From UBA668 sp043740085 (GTDB lineage Bacteria; Actinomycetota; Acidimicrobiia; Acidimicrobiales; Ilumatobacteraceae): a stretch of 40,044 nucleotides of DNA. The first letter of the stretch is position 1, and each line of letters opens with the position of its first letter. This document shows, in pieces, positions 14,275-22,802 of the stretch. Under the pieces are notes generated by a model that saw only the letters and a list, made by a program, of their open reading frames with translations, ran no database searches and was not told where the DNA came from. Both the position numbers and the translations under genes were made by a program. The DNA lies in contig JAYUCY010000115.1 of the NCBI GenBank assembly GCA_043740085.1, positions 1-40,044 of the forward strand, read 5' to 3'.

Positions 14275-14311
14275 AGTTCGGCGGAGATTTCGTCCGACCG
14301 AGGAGACCCCT

Positions 14312-16486
14312 GTGAGCGTAGCTATCGATACTTCATTGCCTCCCGGCCACGAGCCGTCCCCCGCGCCCGACGAGCGGGCTCTGTTCTCGCGCCTCGCCGC
14401 GTCGATGGCTCGGCACCGTCGCATGGTCATCGTGGTGTGGCTACTGGTCACCCTTGGATCCGCTCCACTGGCACTCACACTCACCAAGTCGCTGTCGGGT
14501 GCCGGCTGGGATGCGAAGGGCTCGACGGCGGAGATGGTTCGGATGGAGCTCCGCAAGGACTTTCCGGCATTGGGCGCCGAGAATCCGGTGGTGGTGTTCC
14601 ACCAGACCACGCCGATTTCCAAGGACCCCAGCGGGGTGACGGCGTTGGTCGAGCAACTCGGCAACGGACCCAAGGTGTTGTCGGTGGTGAATCCGCTGCT
14701 GCTGCCGCCCGAAGCGGGGATGATCTCCCGTGATGGCCTCACCGCGCTGATCCCTGTCGAGCAGAAGGTCGGTGTCGATGCCGACCGACCTGTGGCCGCA
14801 GGGGAGCTGGGCCAGTTCGTGAAGGGACTCGACGTGCCCGCCGGTTCGACGGCGAACGTCACCGGCGAGTGGCCGGTGTGGAGCGACTTCAACAAGATGA
14901 ACGAAGAGGCGTTGCACAAGGCCGAGCTGTTGTCCGGGTTGCCGACGTTGATCATGCTGTTCGTCGCGTTCGGTGCCATGTTGGCCGCCGGCATCCCGCT
15001 GCTGCTTGCAATCGCGGGTATCGCGACCGGCTTCGCGACCCTGCACATGATCTCGTGGATCACGCCGGTGTCGGTGTGGTCGATGAACTTCTCGATGATG
15101 ATCGGCCTCGCGGTTGGCATCGACTACAGCCTGTTCATCGTCAGTCGCTACCGAGAGGAACGCCTGGAGGGCAAGGACCCCATCGCCGCCATCGAAAACA
15201 CCATGTCGACCTCTGGTAAAGCCGTCTTCCTGTCGGCGCTCACCGTCGTGCTGTCGTTGTCGGCCGTGTTCCTGGTGCCGGTCATGGTGTTCCGGACCAT
15301 GGCCCTGGGCATGATCATCTCGGTCATCGCCGTCGCGCTTGCGGCGCTCACCCTGCTGCCCGCCGTGCTCATCGCGATGGGCGACAAGGTGCTCGTGTCC
15401 CGTGGCAAGAAGGACCCCGACATCGAAGCCGAAGGCCGCTGGGCCAAGTGGACCGGCGTTGCTCTGCGCCGCCCCGGAATGGTCCTGGCCATCGGGCTCG
15501 TCGTGCTCGGCGCACTGATCGTGCCGTCGTTCGGGATGAAGCTGGGTATGCCCGGCGCCCGGGTGGTCGACGCCGGTCGCACCAGCCGCGACGGATACGA
15601 ACAACTCATCAAGGACTTCGGGCCGGGAGCCGCTGCACCCGCCTTCATCACCGTCGACGCCAAGGACGCACAGACTGTCGTCTCCACCGCAACCGCCATT
15701 CCGAACGTCGTCGACGCCCGCATCGTCACCCAGTTGGCGACAACCGGACGCGTCGTCGTTCGTGTCATCCCCGGCACCGCCATCGACAACCCAGCGACAT
15801 CCGACCTGGTCGACCACCTGCGCGGCCAACTGGACACGAAGGTGCCGAACGCGCTGGTCGGCGGGCCGGCCGCGCAGAACCACGACCTCACCAGCGTGCT
15901 CACCGGCCGAGCGCCCTACGCCATCGGCATCATCCTGATCGTTGCGTTCCTGTTGCTGCTCGTGGTGTTCCGCAGCATCGTCATCGCCACCTTCTCGATC
16001 CTGATGAACCTCGTCACCGTCGGCGCAGCCTTCGGCTTCGCCACCCTCGTGTTCCAACACGGCGTTGGATCGTCACTCATCGGGTTCCACTCCCAGGGTT
16101 TCGTCGACGCCTGGGCGCCGCTGTTCTTCTTCGCCCTGCTGTTCGGCCTCTCCATGGACTACCAATTGTTCCTGTTGGCCGCCATCAAGGAGCGCTATCA
16201 AGCCACCGGCGACACCCGCCGGGCCATCGGTGAAGGCATCGCACGAACCGGCCGCCCGATCACCAACGCCGCAGTGATCATGATCATCGTCTTCATCGCC
16301 TTCGGTGTGACCGGGCCCATCCCGCCCACCGAGCTCGGCCTCACACTTGCCATGGCCGTGCTGCTCGATGCCACCGTCGTGCGCGTGATGCTCGTCCCGG
16401 CCACCATGGCCCTGCTCGGCGAGAAGAACTGGTACGCCCCGAAGTGGCTGCTCAAGATCCTTCCCCACGTGAACTTCAACCACTGA
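14312..16486 (+). CDS. MMPL/RND-family membrane transporter
   Basis: A protein of 724 residues with two repeats of the MMPL fold. TM1 (about 38-58) is followed by a large external loop (60-205) and TM2-6, then a second loop (about 410-520) and TM8-12. The motifs GLAVGIDYSLFIVSRYREE and LFGLSMDYQLFLLAAIKER are the conserved Gly-Asp-Tyr helices carrying the proton-relay Asp/Tyr. The GTG at 14312 follows GAGGAGA. The upstream promoter holds a CsoR-type operator. Known MMPL proteins export lipids or small molecules; the substrate here is unknown. A DUF2892 gene follows closely. Confidence 0.9.
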   Translation: MSVAIDTSLPPGHEPSPAPDERALFSRLAASMARHRRMVIVVWLLVTLGSAPLALTLTKSLSGAGWDAKGSTAEMVRMELRKDFPALGAENPVVVFHQTTPISKDPSGVTALVEQLGNGPKVLSVVNPLLLPPEAGMISRDGLTALIPVEQKVGVDADRPVAAGELGQFVKGLDVPAGSTANVTGEWPVWSDFNKMNEEALHKAELLSGLPTLIMLFVAFGAMLAAGIPLLLAIAGIATGFATLHMISWITPVSVWSMNFSMMIGLAVGIDYSLFIVSRYREERLEGKDPIAAIENTMSTSGKAVFLSALTVVLSLSAVFLVPVMVFRTMALGMIISVIAVALAALTLLPAVLIAMGDKVLVSRGKKDPDIEAEGRWAKWTGVALRRPGMVLAIGLVVLGALIVPSFGMKLGMPGARVVDAGRTSRDGYEQLIKDFGPGAAAPAFITVDAKDAQTVVSTATAIPNVVDARIVTQLATTGRVVVRVIPGTAIDNPATSDLVDHLRGQLDTKVPNALVGGPAAQNHDLTSVLTGRAPYAIGIILIVAFLLLLVVFRSIVIATFSILMNLVTVGAAFGFATLVFQHGVGSSLIGFHSQGFVDAWAPLFFFALLFGLSMDYQLFLLAAIKERYQATGDTRRAIGEGIARTGRPITNAAVIMIIVFIAFGVTGPIPPTELGLTLAMAVLLDATVVRVMLVPATMALLGEKNWYAPKWLLKILPHVNFNH

Positions 16487-16500
16487 TTGCCGAGGACACA

Positions 16501-16746
16501 ATGACCACGAACACCACAACCAACGCCACGACGCGACCGACCCGCTGGCCGCTCGAACGAATCCTGTTTGCAATGGCAGGAACCGTCACTCTGCTCAGCG
16601 TGCTCCTAGCCGCGGTCGCAAGTCCGTGGTTCCTGCTGCTCACCGCCTTCGTCGGTGTGAACCAGTGGTCCTACGTACTGCTCCGAGCGTGCCCGACGTC
16701 GCTGGTCCTCAAGCGGTTCGGCGTCCAATCCCAATGCAGATGGTGA
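16501..16746 (+). CDS. DUF2892 (YgaP-like transmembrane) protein
   Basis: An 81-residue membrane protein with two helices (about 23-40 and 42-60) and the DUF2892 pattern FVGVNQWSYVLLRACPTSLV near the end. This small domain is often attached to, or next to, rhodaneses and other sulfane-sulfur enzymes. It starts 14 nt after the MMPL stop and so falls under the same operator. No rhodanese domain is present. The role is unknown. Confidence 0.8.
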   Translation: MTTNTTTNATTRPTRWPLERILFAMAGTVTLLSVLLAAVASPWFLLLTAFVGVNQWSYVLLRACPTSLVLKRFGVQSQCRW

Positions 16747-16758
16747 TCGGGCGTGAGG

Positions 16759-17457
16759 TCACGCTTGGCTGTCGCCGACGCAAGGCCGGTGGGCCAGCCA
16801 CACGAGCACCTCGGTGTTGCCCTGCAAGGAGAGTCGGCGGCGCAGCACCGGGTTGTCCGCGGATTGGCTTGCGTGGCACGAGATCGCGTCGCGTTGCACG
16901 GTGCGATCCACGTCGAGGGTGATGTCGATCTCGGAGAGTTCGCGCCCGACGAAGTCAGCTCGGAACTCCTCGTTCAGCGCGTCGGCGACGGCCCGGGTCA
17001 ATGTCCAGGCGAGCAAGGGGAGGCCGCGGCGATGAGCCACGGTCCGGGCCGCAGTGGTGGCTTGTCGATGGTCGGGGTGGCCGGTGATGCCGCCTTCATC
17101 GAACGCGAGAAGACAATCGAAGTCGCCAGCGTCGACGAACGAGTCGAGCCGAGCGCAGAGGTTCTCGACGGGCACCTCCGTGAGGTGACCGTCCGGGTAT
17201 GAGTGCAGGCTCACCGAACCAAGTCCGAGGACGTCGGCAGCTGCGGTCAGCTCGTCGGCTCGCCGCCTGGTCAGCTCGTCGGTGCTCGCGCCGAGTGTGG
17301 AGGCTTCGCCGTGGGTGAAGCACAGCAGACTCGTTGCTACGCCGGCCTCCCGGAGAGTGGAGATGACCGCGCCGAGACCGAACGACTCGTCATCGGGGTG
17401 CGCGCACACCGCTAGCAGCGATCGGTACGGGAACTGTTCGCGAAGGTCGGTGGTCAT
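16759..17457 (-). CDS. PIG-L/LmbE-family zinc deacetylase
   Basis: A 232-residue enzyme of the family that includes MshB, Mca and BshB. The zinc motif AHPDDESFGLG (His20, Asp22, Asp23) and the second metal/active site GHPDHRQAT (about residue 130) are complete. The family removes acyl groups from N-acetylglucosamine-linked compounds, including precursors or conjugates of mycothiol. Its likely promoter carries a perfect CsoR-type operator at 17579-17594, which groups it with thiol genes and favours, without proving, a low-molecular-weight thiol role. It converges on the DUF2892 gene with a 12-nt gap. Confidence 0.85.
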   Translation of the reverse strand: MTTDLREQFPYRSLLAVCAHPDDESFGLGAVISTLREAGVATSLLCFTHGEASTLGASTDELTRRRADELTAAADVLGLGSVSLHSYPDGHLTEVPVENLCARLDSFVDAGDFDCLLAFDEGGITGHPDHRQATTAARTVAHRRGLPLLAWTLTRAVADALNEEFRADFVGRELSEIDITLDVDRTVQRDAISCHASQSADNPVLRRRLSLQGNTEVLVWLAHRPCVGDSQA

Positions 17458-17574
17458 CGCAGCGCGAGCTCACAGGCCCGTCGTGTCGGTGGTAGTGGTG
17501 AGGGCGTCGACCGCGGGGAGGCTGGACGGAAGAACATGTGAATCAGGCTCCTTGCGTGGCGTGTCACTCGATCA

Positions 17575-17598
17575 AATGATACCCCTAGGGGTATCATT
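17575..17598 (-). promoter_or_regulatory. Perfect CsoR-type operator before the PIG-L gene
   Basis: The core ATACCCCTAGGGGTAT (17579-17594) is a perfect palindrome, extended by four matching bases on each side to 24 bp. On the minus strand TATCAT (17576-17581) can be a -10 box for the PIG-L gene. This is the best copy of the motif in the window. Confidence 0.75.
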
Positions 17599-17652
17599 CC
17601 GTGAGGACCGGTCCCTTCGTGACACCCCTGCCACCATCGAACCTCATGTGGG

Positions 17653-17952
17653 TCACGTGGTGGGCGGGGTGCGCAGCGCCTCGACGCGCTTCAGATAGTC
17701 GTCGATTTCGATTTCGCCACGGGCGAGGCGTTCGGACAGGATCTCCTGAGCGGTGGGCTTCGACGCTATCGCCACCGGCCCGGCCGCCATTGGCGGCGCT
17801 GCGGATGCGTGGGGTTGCGGGGTGTGGTTGCGCTTGAGCAGCGTCACGCCGATCCAGATGAGGCCGCCCCAGAAGGCGACCATCATGATCATCATGGGGA
17901 TCCACCACCAGTTGCCGTTGCCCATTCCGTCGTTCCAGTTGCCGTTGTGCAT
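17653..17952 (-). CDS. SHOCT-domain small membrane protein
   Basis: A 99-residue protein. The N-terminus is rich in Asn, Gly, Trp and Met (MHNGNWNDGMGNGNWWW), followed by one membrane helix (about 17-40), an Ala/Pro linker and a C-terminal SHOCT domain (EILSERLARGEIEIDDYLKR). SHOCT proteins are common small membrane-associated proteins with no fixed function. The ATG at 17952 has a GGAGGTG ribosome site. It is divergent from the multicopper oxidase, with clustered GTAGG/CCTAC repeats between them. Confidence 0.85.
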   Translation of the reverse strand: MHNGNWNDGMGNGNWWWIPMMIMMVAFWGGLIWIGVTLLKRNHTPQPHASAAPPMAAGPVAIASKPTAQEILSERLARGEIEIDDYLKRVEALRTPPTT

Positions 17953-17963
17953 GGTGCACCTCC

Positions 17964-18009
17964 GTAGGTTTTCCTACCCTTGACAGTAGGTCCGGCGAAG
18001 CCGCCCTAC
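17964..18009. promoter_or_regulatory. Clustered GTAGG/CCTAC repeats between SHOCT and oxidase genes
   Basis: Four copies alternate in orientation: GTAGG at 17964, CCTAC at 17973, GTAGG at 17986 and CCTAC at 18005. A -35-like TTGACA (17980-17985) lies between the second and third. The first pair forms GTAGGTTTTCCTAC. This looks like an operator for a regulator acting on one or both divergent genes; the regulator is unknown. Confidence 0.4.
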
Positions 18010-18131
18010 TTGCCGGCTCGCCGAACAGTGGATTGTCTCCACGCAGTCTCCACAGGATCTCCACACCGGCCCGGCATCGTGTGGCCAGTCGATCGCGGCA
18101 ACCGCTGGCGCGGCCTCAGAAAGGAACCGAG

Positions 18132-19652
18132 ATGCGGATGTTGTCGCGACGGGAGATGTTGATCGCCGGAGGCAGCGTGCTCGTACTCGCCGCGTGCGGC
18201 TCCGGGACGACGACGTTGGGACCTGGCGGTTCGCTGGTGGATGCGGCCGACCCGGCGATCGAACGTCGTGACGCGCTTCGCCGCAAGCCGGGCGCGGCGA
18301 CGGTCTCGTCGACACTCACGGCGGCGCCTGTCACGGTGAACATCGGCGGACGCGACGTGTCGACGTGGGCGTTCGGCGATCGCCCCGGCGCCGGCGGGAT
18401 CAGAGCGAAGGTCGGCGATCTGATACAGGCGACGTTCATGAATGATCTGACGTCGGGGAACACACTGCACTGGCACGGCATCGCGTTGCGCAACGACATG
18501 GACGGCGTGCACGACCTGACCCAGATGTCGGTCGAGCCGTCGGGGAAGTTCACATACCGCTTCACAGTCCCCGACGCCGGGACCTACTGGTTCCATCCCC
18601 ACATGGGCCTCGAGTTGGACCGTGGTCTGTATGCGCCGCTGGTCGTGGAGGACCCGAACGATCCGGTCGCGTCCGATGTCGATGTGACGCTGATGCTCGA
18701 TGACTGGCTTGACGGCTACGGCCGCACCCAGCAGGACGTGCTCGCGGAACTGCAGAGCAGCGGCGGCCACCCCGGGCATATGGGCAACATGGGCTCGTCG
18801 GGTGGGACGGGCGACATGGGCAACATGGGTTCGGGTGGGATGGGTTCGATGATGGGCGGCTTGACCGGCGATGTTGCCTATCCGCTGCACGTGATCAACG
18901 GTCGTGCGCCGACGGAGCGGGAGACGATCGACGCCAAGCCTGGTCAACGGGTACGGATCCGGTTGATCAACGCCGGCTCCGACACCGCCTACCGCGTCGC
19001 CATCGGCGGACACCGCTTGACGGTCACGCATGCTGATGGGTTCCCGGTGAACCTGGTGGAGGTCGACACCGTCGTGCTCGGAATGGGCGAGCGGTATGAC
19101 GTGATCGTGACGGCGGCTTCCGGTTCGTTCCCGATCATCGCCGTCCCCGAGGGCAAGTCCGATCCCGCTGGTGAAGCCATTCTTCGGACCAGCAGCACTG
19201 CGACAGCCCCCACGGTCGGATCACGCCCGACGGAGTTGTCGGGTCGCGAACTGTTCTACAGCGACCTCGTCGCCACGGATGCCGTTCGTCTACCCGCGAA
19301 GCGCCCCGACCGCTCGACCACCATCCACCTCACGGCGAACGGCTCGGGGTACGTGCACGGCATCGACGGCAAGAGCTTCCCGGACTCGGCACCCATCACG
19401 GTGACGGAGGGCGAGCGCCTGCGCTTGCGGATCGTCAACCAGACGATGATGTTCCACCCGGTCCACCTCCACGGCCACACGTTCCAGATGGTCGGTGATG
19501 GAACCGCGCGCAAGGACACGGTGAACGTGCTGCCAATGAGCACGGCCGAGGTCGACATCGCCGCTGACAACCCCGGGCAGTGGATGCTGCACTGCCACAA
19601 CACGTACCACTTGGAGACGGGGATGGCGACCGTGTTCTCCTACCGGGCCTGA
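18132..19652 (+). CDS. Multicopper oxidase (Tat-exported lipoprotein)
   Basis: A protein of 506 residues. The start MRMLSRREMLIAGG is a twin-arginine signal, ending in the lipobox LAAC (Cys22). The copper sites are complete: HWHG (113-116), HPH (155-157), a HPVHLHGHTF block and HCHNTYHLETGM (487-498), where C488, H493 and M498 form the type-1 site. A Met/Gly-rich loop near 220-240 (GNMGSGGMGSMMGG) resembles the Met-rich segments of cuprous oxidases. It probably oxidises Cu(I) or another substrate outside the membrane. The ATG at 18132 follows AAGGA. A two-component system follows 40 nt downstream. Confidence 0.95.
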   Translation: MRMLSRREMLIAGGSVLVLAACGSGTTTLGPGGSLVDAADPAIERRDALRRKPGAATVSSTLTAAPVTVNIGGRDVSTWAFGDRPGAGGIRAKVGDLIQATFMNDLTSGNTLHWHGIALRNDMDGVHDLTQMSVEPSGKFTYRFTVPDAGTYWFHPHMGLELDRGLYAPLVVEDPNDPVASDVDVTLMLDDWLDGYGRTQQDVLAELQSSGGHPGHMGNMGSSGGTGDMGNMGSGGMGSMMGGLTGDVAYPLHVINGRAPTERETIDAKPGQRVRIRLINAGSDTAYRVAIGGHRLTVTHADGFPVNLVEVDTVVLGMGERYDVIVTAASGSFPIIAVPEGKSDPAGEAILRTSSTATAPTVGSRPTELSGRELFYSDLVATDAVRLPAKRPDRSTTIHLTANGSGYVHGIDGKSFPDSAPITVTEGERLRLRIVNQTMMFHPVHLHGHTFQMVGDGTARKDTVNVLPMSTAEVDIAADNPGQWMLHCHNTYHLETGMATVFSYRA

Positions 19653-19692
19653 CTGCTGCGAGTACCGTCGACACAGAAGGAGCGAGACAGAC

Positions 19693-20388
19693 ATGGCAGT
19701 GGTGTTGGTGGTCGACGACGAGGTCCGCATCCGCGATCTCGTGCGCCGTTACCTCGAACACGAAGGCCACCAGGTTCTCACCGCCGGCAGCGGTGCCGAG
19801 GCACTGGAGATCGCCGGGCACACTGCGGTCGATCTCATCGTCTTGGACCTGCGCCTGCCCGACATCACCGGCGAGGAAGTCGCCACCGAGATCCGGAAGT
19901 CGAGCGACGTCCCGATCCTGATGCTCACCGCCAAGGTCGACGAACGCGACCGCATCCACGGCCTCGAAGTCGGTGCCGATGACTACGTCACCAAACCGTT
20001 CAGCCCTCGCGAGCTCGTGCTGCGGGTGGGCGCGATCCTTCGCCGCGGACGGTCGTCCAGCGTGGACGAATCGGCGGAGTCGTTCGGCGGCGGAACGTTG
20101 ACCATCGACGAAGCCACCCGGCGGGTCACCGTGAACGGCGAGCTGGTGGAGTTGACCCCCACCGAATGGGGTGTGCTCCTCGCGCTGGCCGCCCAACCGG
20201 GCCGGGTGTGCTCGCGCTACGAGCTGATCAACCGGGTCCGCGGCTACGAGTTCGACGGTTACGAACGCACCGTCGACTCCCATGTGAAGAACCTGCGCCG
20301 CAAGATCGAACCCGACCAGACCCAACCGACGATCGTGCAGACCGTCACAGGTGTCGGCTACCGACTGGGCCTCGATCGTGACCGCTGA
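19693..20388 (+). CDS. OmpR/PhoB-family response regulator
   Basis: A protein of 231 residues. The receiver domain (1-118) has the acidic pair DDE (8-10), phospho-acceptor Asp52 (LIVLDLRLPD) and the conserved Lys in YVTKPF. The winged-helix DNA-binding domain (about 138-228) ends VQTVTGVGYRLG. It sits between the multicopper oxidase and its cognate kinase, whose GTG start lies 11 nt inside its end, so the pair is translated together. A role in metal-stress control of the oxidase is likely from position only. Confidence 0.95.
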   Translation: MAVVLVVDDEVRIRDLVRRYLEHEGHQVLTAGSGAEALEIAGHTAVDLIVLDLRLPDITGEEVATEIRKSSDVPILMLTAKVDERDRIHGLEVGADDYVTKPFSPRELVLRVGAILRRGRSSSVDESAESFGGGTLTIDEATRRVTVNGELVELTPTEWGVLLALAAQPGRVCSRYELINRVRGYEFDGYERTVDSHVKNLRRKIEPDQTQPTIVQTVTGVGYRLGLDRDR

Positions 20389-21823
20389 CCGTCGTCGCCT
20401 CGTGCGCGGCCCGCTCGCCGTGAGGCTCATCGCCGGGTTCGTCGCCGTAGCGGTCGTGGCCGTATTCGTACTCGCCGGTCTCACCCTGTGGCGTACGAAG
20501 CACTCCGTCGGCCAACTCGCCCGCGAGCGCCAGCAAGCCACCGCCGACGCCATCGCCGGCACCCTCGAGCTTGCCTATCAACAACGCGGCGGCTGGGATA
20601 CGGCCGACCCGCACCCGGCGATGATGCTCGCCGTGCAAGCAGGCGCCGCCATGACCGTTGTCGACACGAACGGGACCACCCTCGAGCTGCGAAGCCCGAT
20701 GGGCAACATGCCCGAGATGGCCGCCAACGCCCACGGCCCCACCCGCACCTCGCCAATCCTCGTCGACGGAGAACAGGTCGGCACCGCGCAGGTCACGTTC
20801 GTGTCGGGCGAACTCGCCCAAGCAGAGATGCACGTACGCGACGCCTTGAGCGGCACCGTCGCGATCGGCGCGCTGATTGCCGCGCTCGTCGCCGCAATCG
20901 TTGCGGCACCGACCGCGTTGCGCATCGTCCGACCGCTGCGCCGTGTCACCGATGCCGCCCAACGACTCGGCGACGGTGACGCCTCCGCCCGAGCTGGAGA
21001 ACACCGTGCCCCCGGCGAGATCGGCACCCTCAATCGCGCCTTCGACCACATGGCAGAACGACTCCAGGCCAACGACGTCGCCCGTCGCCACCTCACCGCC
21101 GACATCGCCCACGAACTACGCACACCGCTCACGTTGCTGCAAGGCGGTTGCGAAGAGATCATCGACGGCATCACCGAACCCACGATCGAGCATTTCGTCC
21201 AGATGCACGACGACGTCCTTCGCCTCCGCCGACTCGTCGATGACCTCGGCACGCTCGCCGAAGCCGACGCCACGCTCGCGGGGCCGAGCCTGAGGATCGA
21301 ACCCTGCGATCTTGCCGAGATCGCAGCCAGCGTTGCGGACGCGCTGCGCCCCCTCGCTGCAGCAAATCAGCAGCAACTGAACCGACAACTCGAACCAGCA
21401 ATCGTCGACGGCGACCCCGCTCGGCTGTCCCAGATCGTTGCGAACCTGTTGACGAACGCAATCAAGTTCTGCCCACCGGGTGGCGTCATCGAACTCGACG
21501 TTCGCCCGCGCGGACCCCAGGGGACGCCCACGTTGACCGTGCGCGACAACGGCCCCGGAATCCTTACTGAAGACCGTCCTCATGTCTTCGAACGCTTCTA
21601 TCGCAGCGAGGCCTCTCGGCCCATTGCCGGCAGCGGTATCGGCCTCGCCGTCGTTGCTCAACTGGTGAAAGCCCACGACGGCAGCGTCGAACTGCTCGAC
21701 ACCACGACGGGCACGACGATCGCTGTCACGTTCCCCATCTCGTCGCAGGGAGCGAGCCCCAACCGAGCCATGCCGGCACGAACACCGAGTGGCCGAGACG
21801 TGAGACGGGGAACCGCTCGGTGA
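20378..21823 (+). CDS. Membrane sensor histidine kinase
   Basis: A kinase of 481 residues. TM1 is at about 13-35, an external sensor at about 36-160 and TM2 at about 163-185, followed by a HAMP domain, the H-box ADIAHELRTPLTLLQGG, the N-box QIVANLLTNAIKF and the G-boxes DNGPGIL and GSGIGLAV. The sensor contains several Met and His (HPAMMLAVQ, PMGNMPEM), which would suit metal sensing but is not proof. The GTG at 20378 overlaps the response regulator; an ATG at 20351 in the same frame is less likely. Confidence 0.9.
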   Translation: MTADRRRLVRGPLAVRLIAGFVAVAVVAVFVLAGLTLWRTKHSVGQLARERQQATADAIAGTLELAYQQRGGWDTADPHPAMMLAVQAGAAMTVVDTNGTTLELRSPMGNMPEMAANAHGPTRTSPILVDGEQVGTAQVTFVSGELAQAEMHVRDALSGTVAIGALIAALVAAIVAAPTALRIVRPLRRVTDAAQRLGDGDASARAGEHRAPGEIGTLNRAFDHMAERLQANDVARRHLTADIAHELRTPLTLLQGGCEEIIDGITEPTIEHFVQMHDDVLRLRRLVDDLGTLAEADATLAGPSLRIEPCDLAEIAASVADALRPLAAANQQQLNRQLEPAIVDGDPARLSQIVANLLTNAIKFCPPGGVIELDVRPRGPQGTPTLTVRDNGPGILTEDRPHVFERFYRSEASRPIAGSGIGLAVVAQLVKAHDGSVELLDTTTGTTIAVTFPISSQGASPNRAMPARTPSGRDVRRGTAR

Positions 21824-21875
21824 CGCCTTGCAGCGCCCCGATGAGGATCGCCTGGAAGAACGACACAGGCGCGTC

Positions 21876-22706
21876 CTACTCGCTTTCGTCGATGAGTACC
21901 GGCTGACGACGCTGCTTGATGGTCATCACCACGACGACGGCGAGGATGGCACCAAGGAAGATCAGGCTCGTGGTGGTGGTTCCGAGACCGAAGCCCTTGC
22001 CGGTGCCGGTGCCGGCGTCGGCGGCGATCTGCTTCGGTTGCGACAGCAGGTCACCGATCGAGGCGCCGAGCGGGCGGGTGAGGACGTACGCGGCCCAGAA
22101 CGCCAGGATCGAGTTGACGTTGAGCTTCCAGTGAGCGAGGCCGATCAGCGCAATGAGGCCGGCGAACAGTACGACCGACTTGCCATAGCCGAGGTTGTAC
22201 TTCTCGGCGATCAGGTCGCCCGAAGCGGTGCCGAGAGCGAACGTGAAGAGGATCGCGGTCCAGTAGAAAGCCTCTCGCTTGGCGGTGTGGATGGAGTGGA
22301 TGGAGAGCGTCTTCTCGCTTGCCTGCCAGATTCCGAACGAGGTGAGCATCAAGATCGTGAAGATGATGGTGCTGGTGGTGAGCGAGACGTTGAAGTGTTC
22401 CACCATGTTGTCGGTGATGAGCGTGCCGACGACGCTGAGCAGTACCACGGTCACCCAGTACACGCTCGGGATGTACTCGGGTACGCGGAACTGGACGATC
22501 AAGGACACGATCAGCACGGAGCCCATCACCAGTGTCGTGCGGGTGAGGTTGTCGCCGAGCTTGCCGTTGAGGAAATCGGCGAAGGTCTCACCGACTGTGG
22601 TGCACAGGACCTTGATGATCCAGAAGTAGAGGGTGACCTCAGGGACCTTGCTGAGCTTGGCGCGCAGCTCGGGAGAGGGGTGCAGCATTGACATGTGATC
22701 GGTCAT
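21876..22706 (-). CDS. COG4705-type multi-spanning membrane protein
   Basis: A 276-residue membrane protein with about eight helices. The opening KVPEVTLYFWIIKVLCTTVGE and the later YWTAILFTFALGTASGDL match the COG4705 family of uncharacterised membrane proteins. The ATG at 22706 has an AAGGA ribosome site; upstream residues in the frame are basic and unconserved-looking. It lies downstream of the minus-strand two-component genes and may be their target. In other bacteria this family is often near two-component systems; its function is not established. Confidence 0.8.
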   Translation of the reverse strand: MTDHMSMLHPSPELRAKLSKVPEVTLYFWIIKVLCTTVGETFADFLNGKLGDNLTRTTLVMGSVLIVSLIVQFRVPEYIPSVYWVTVVLLSVVGTLITDNMVEHFNVSLTTSTIIFTILMLTSFGIWQASEKTLSIHSIHTAKREAFYWTAILFTFALGTASGDLIAEKYNLGYGKSVVLFAGLIALIGLAHWKLNVNSILAFWAAYVLTRPLGASIGDLLSQPKQIAADAGTGTGKGFGLGTTTTSLIFLGAILAVVVVMTIKQRRQPVLIDESE

Positions 22707-22802
22707 TTGGTGTCCTTCGGTTCGGTGTCCCGAAGAATGTAAACACGAGGAGTGCCGACTGCGTCGGCTGTTCATCTGAGATGTCGGTAAGAAGTTTCGC
22801 GC

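Noticed and set aside
14441..16060. A 539-codon minus-strand frame inside the MMPL gene
   Set aside because: It gives a Gln/His/Asp-rich low-complexity product typical of antisense frames; the plus strand carries the conserved MMPL motifs.
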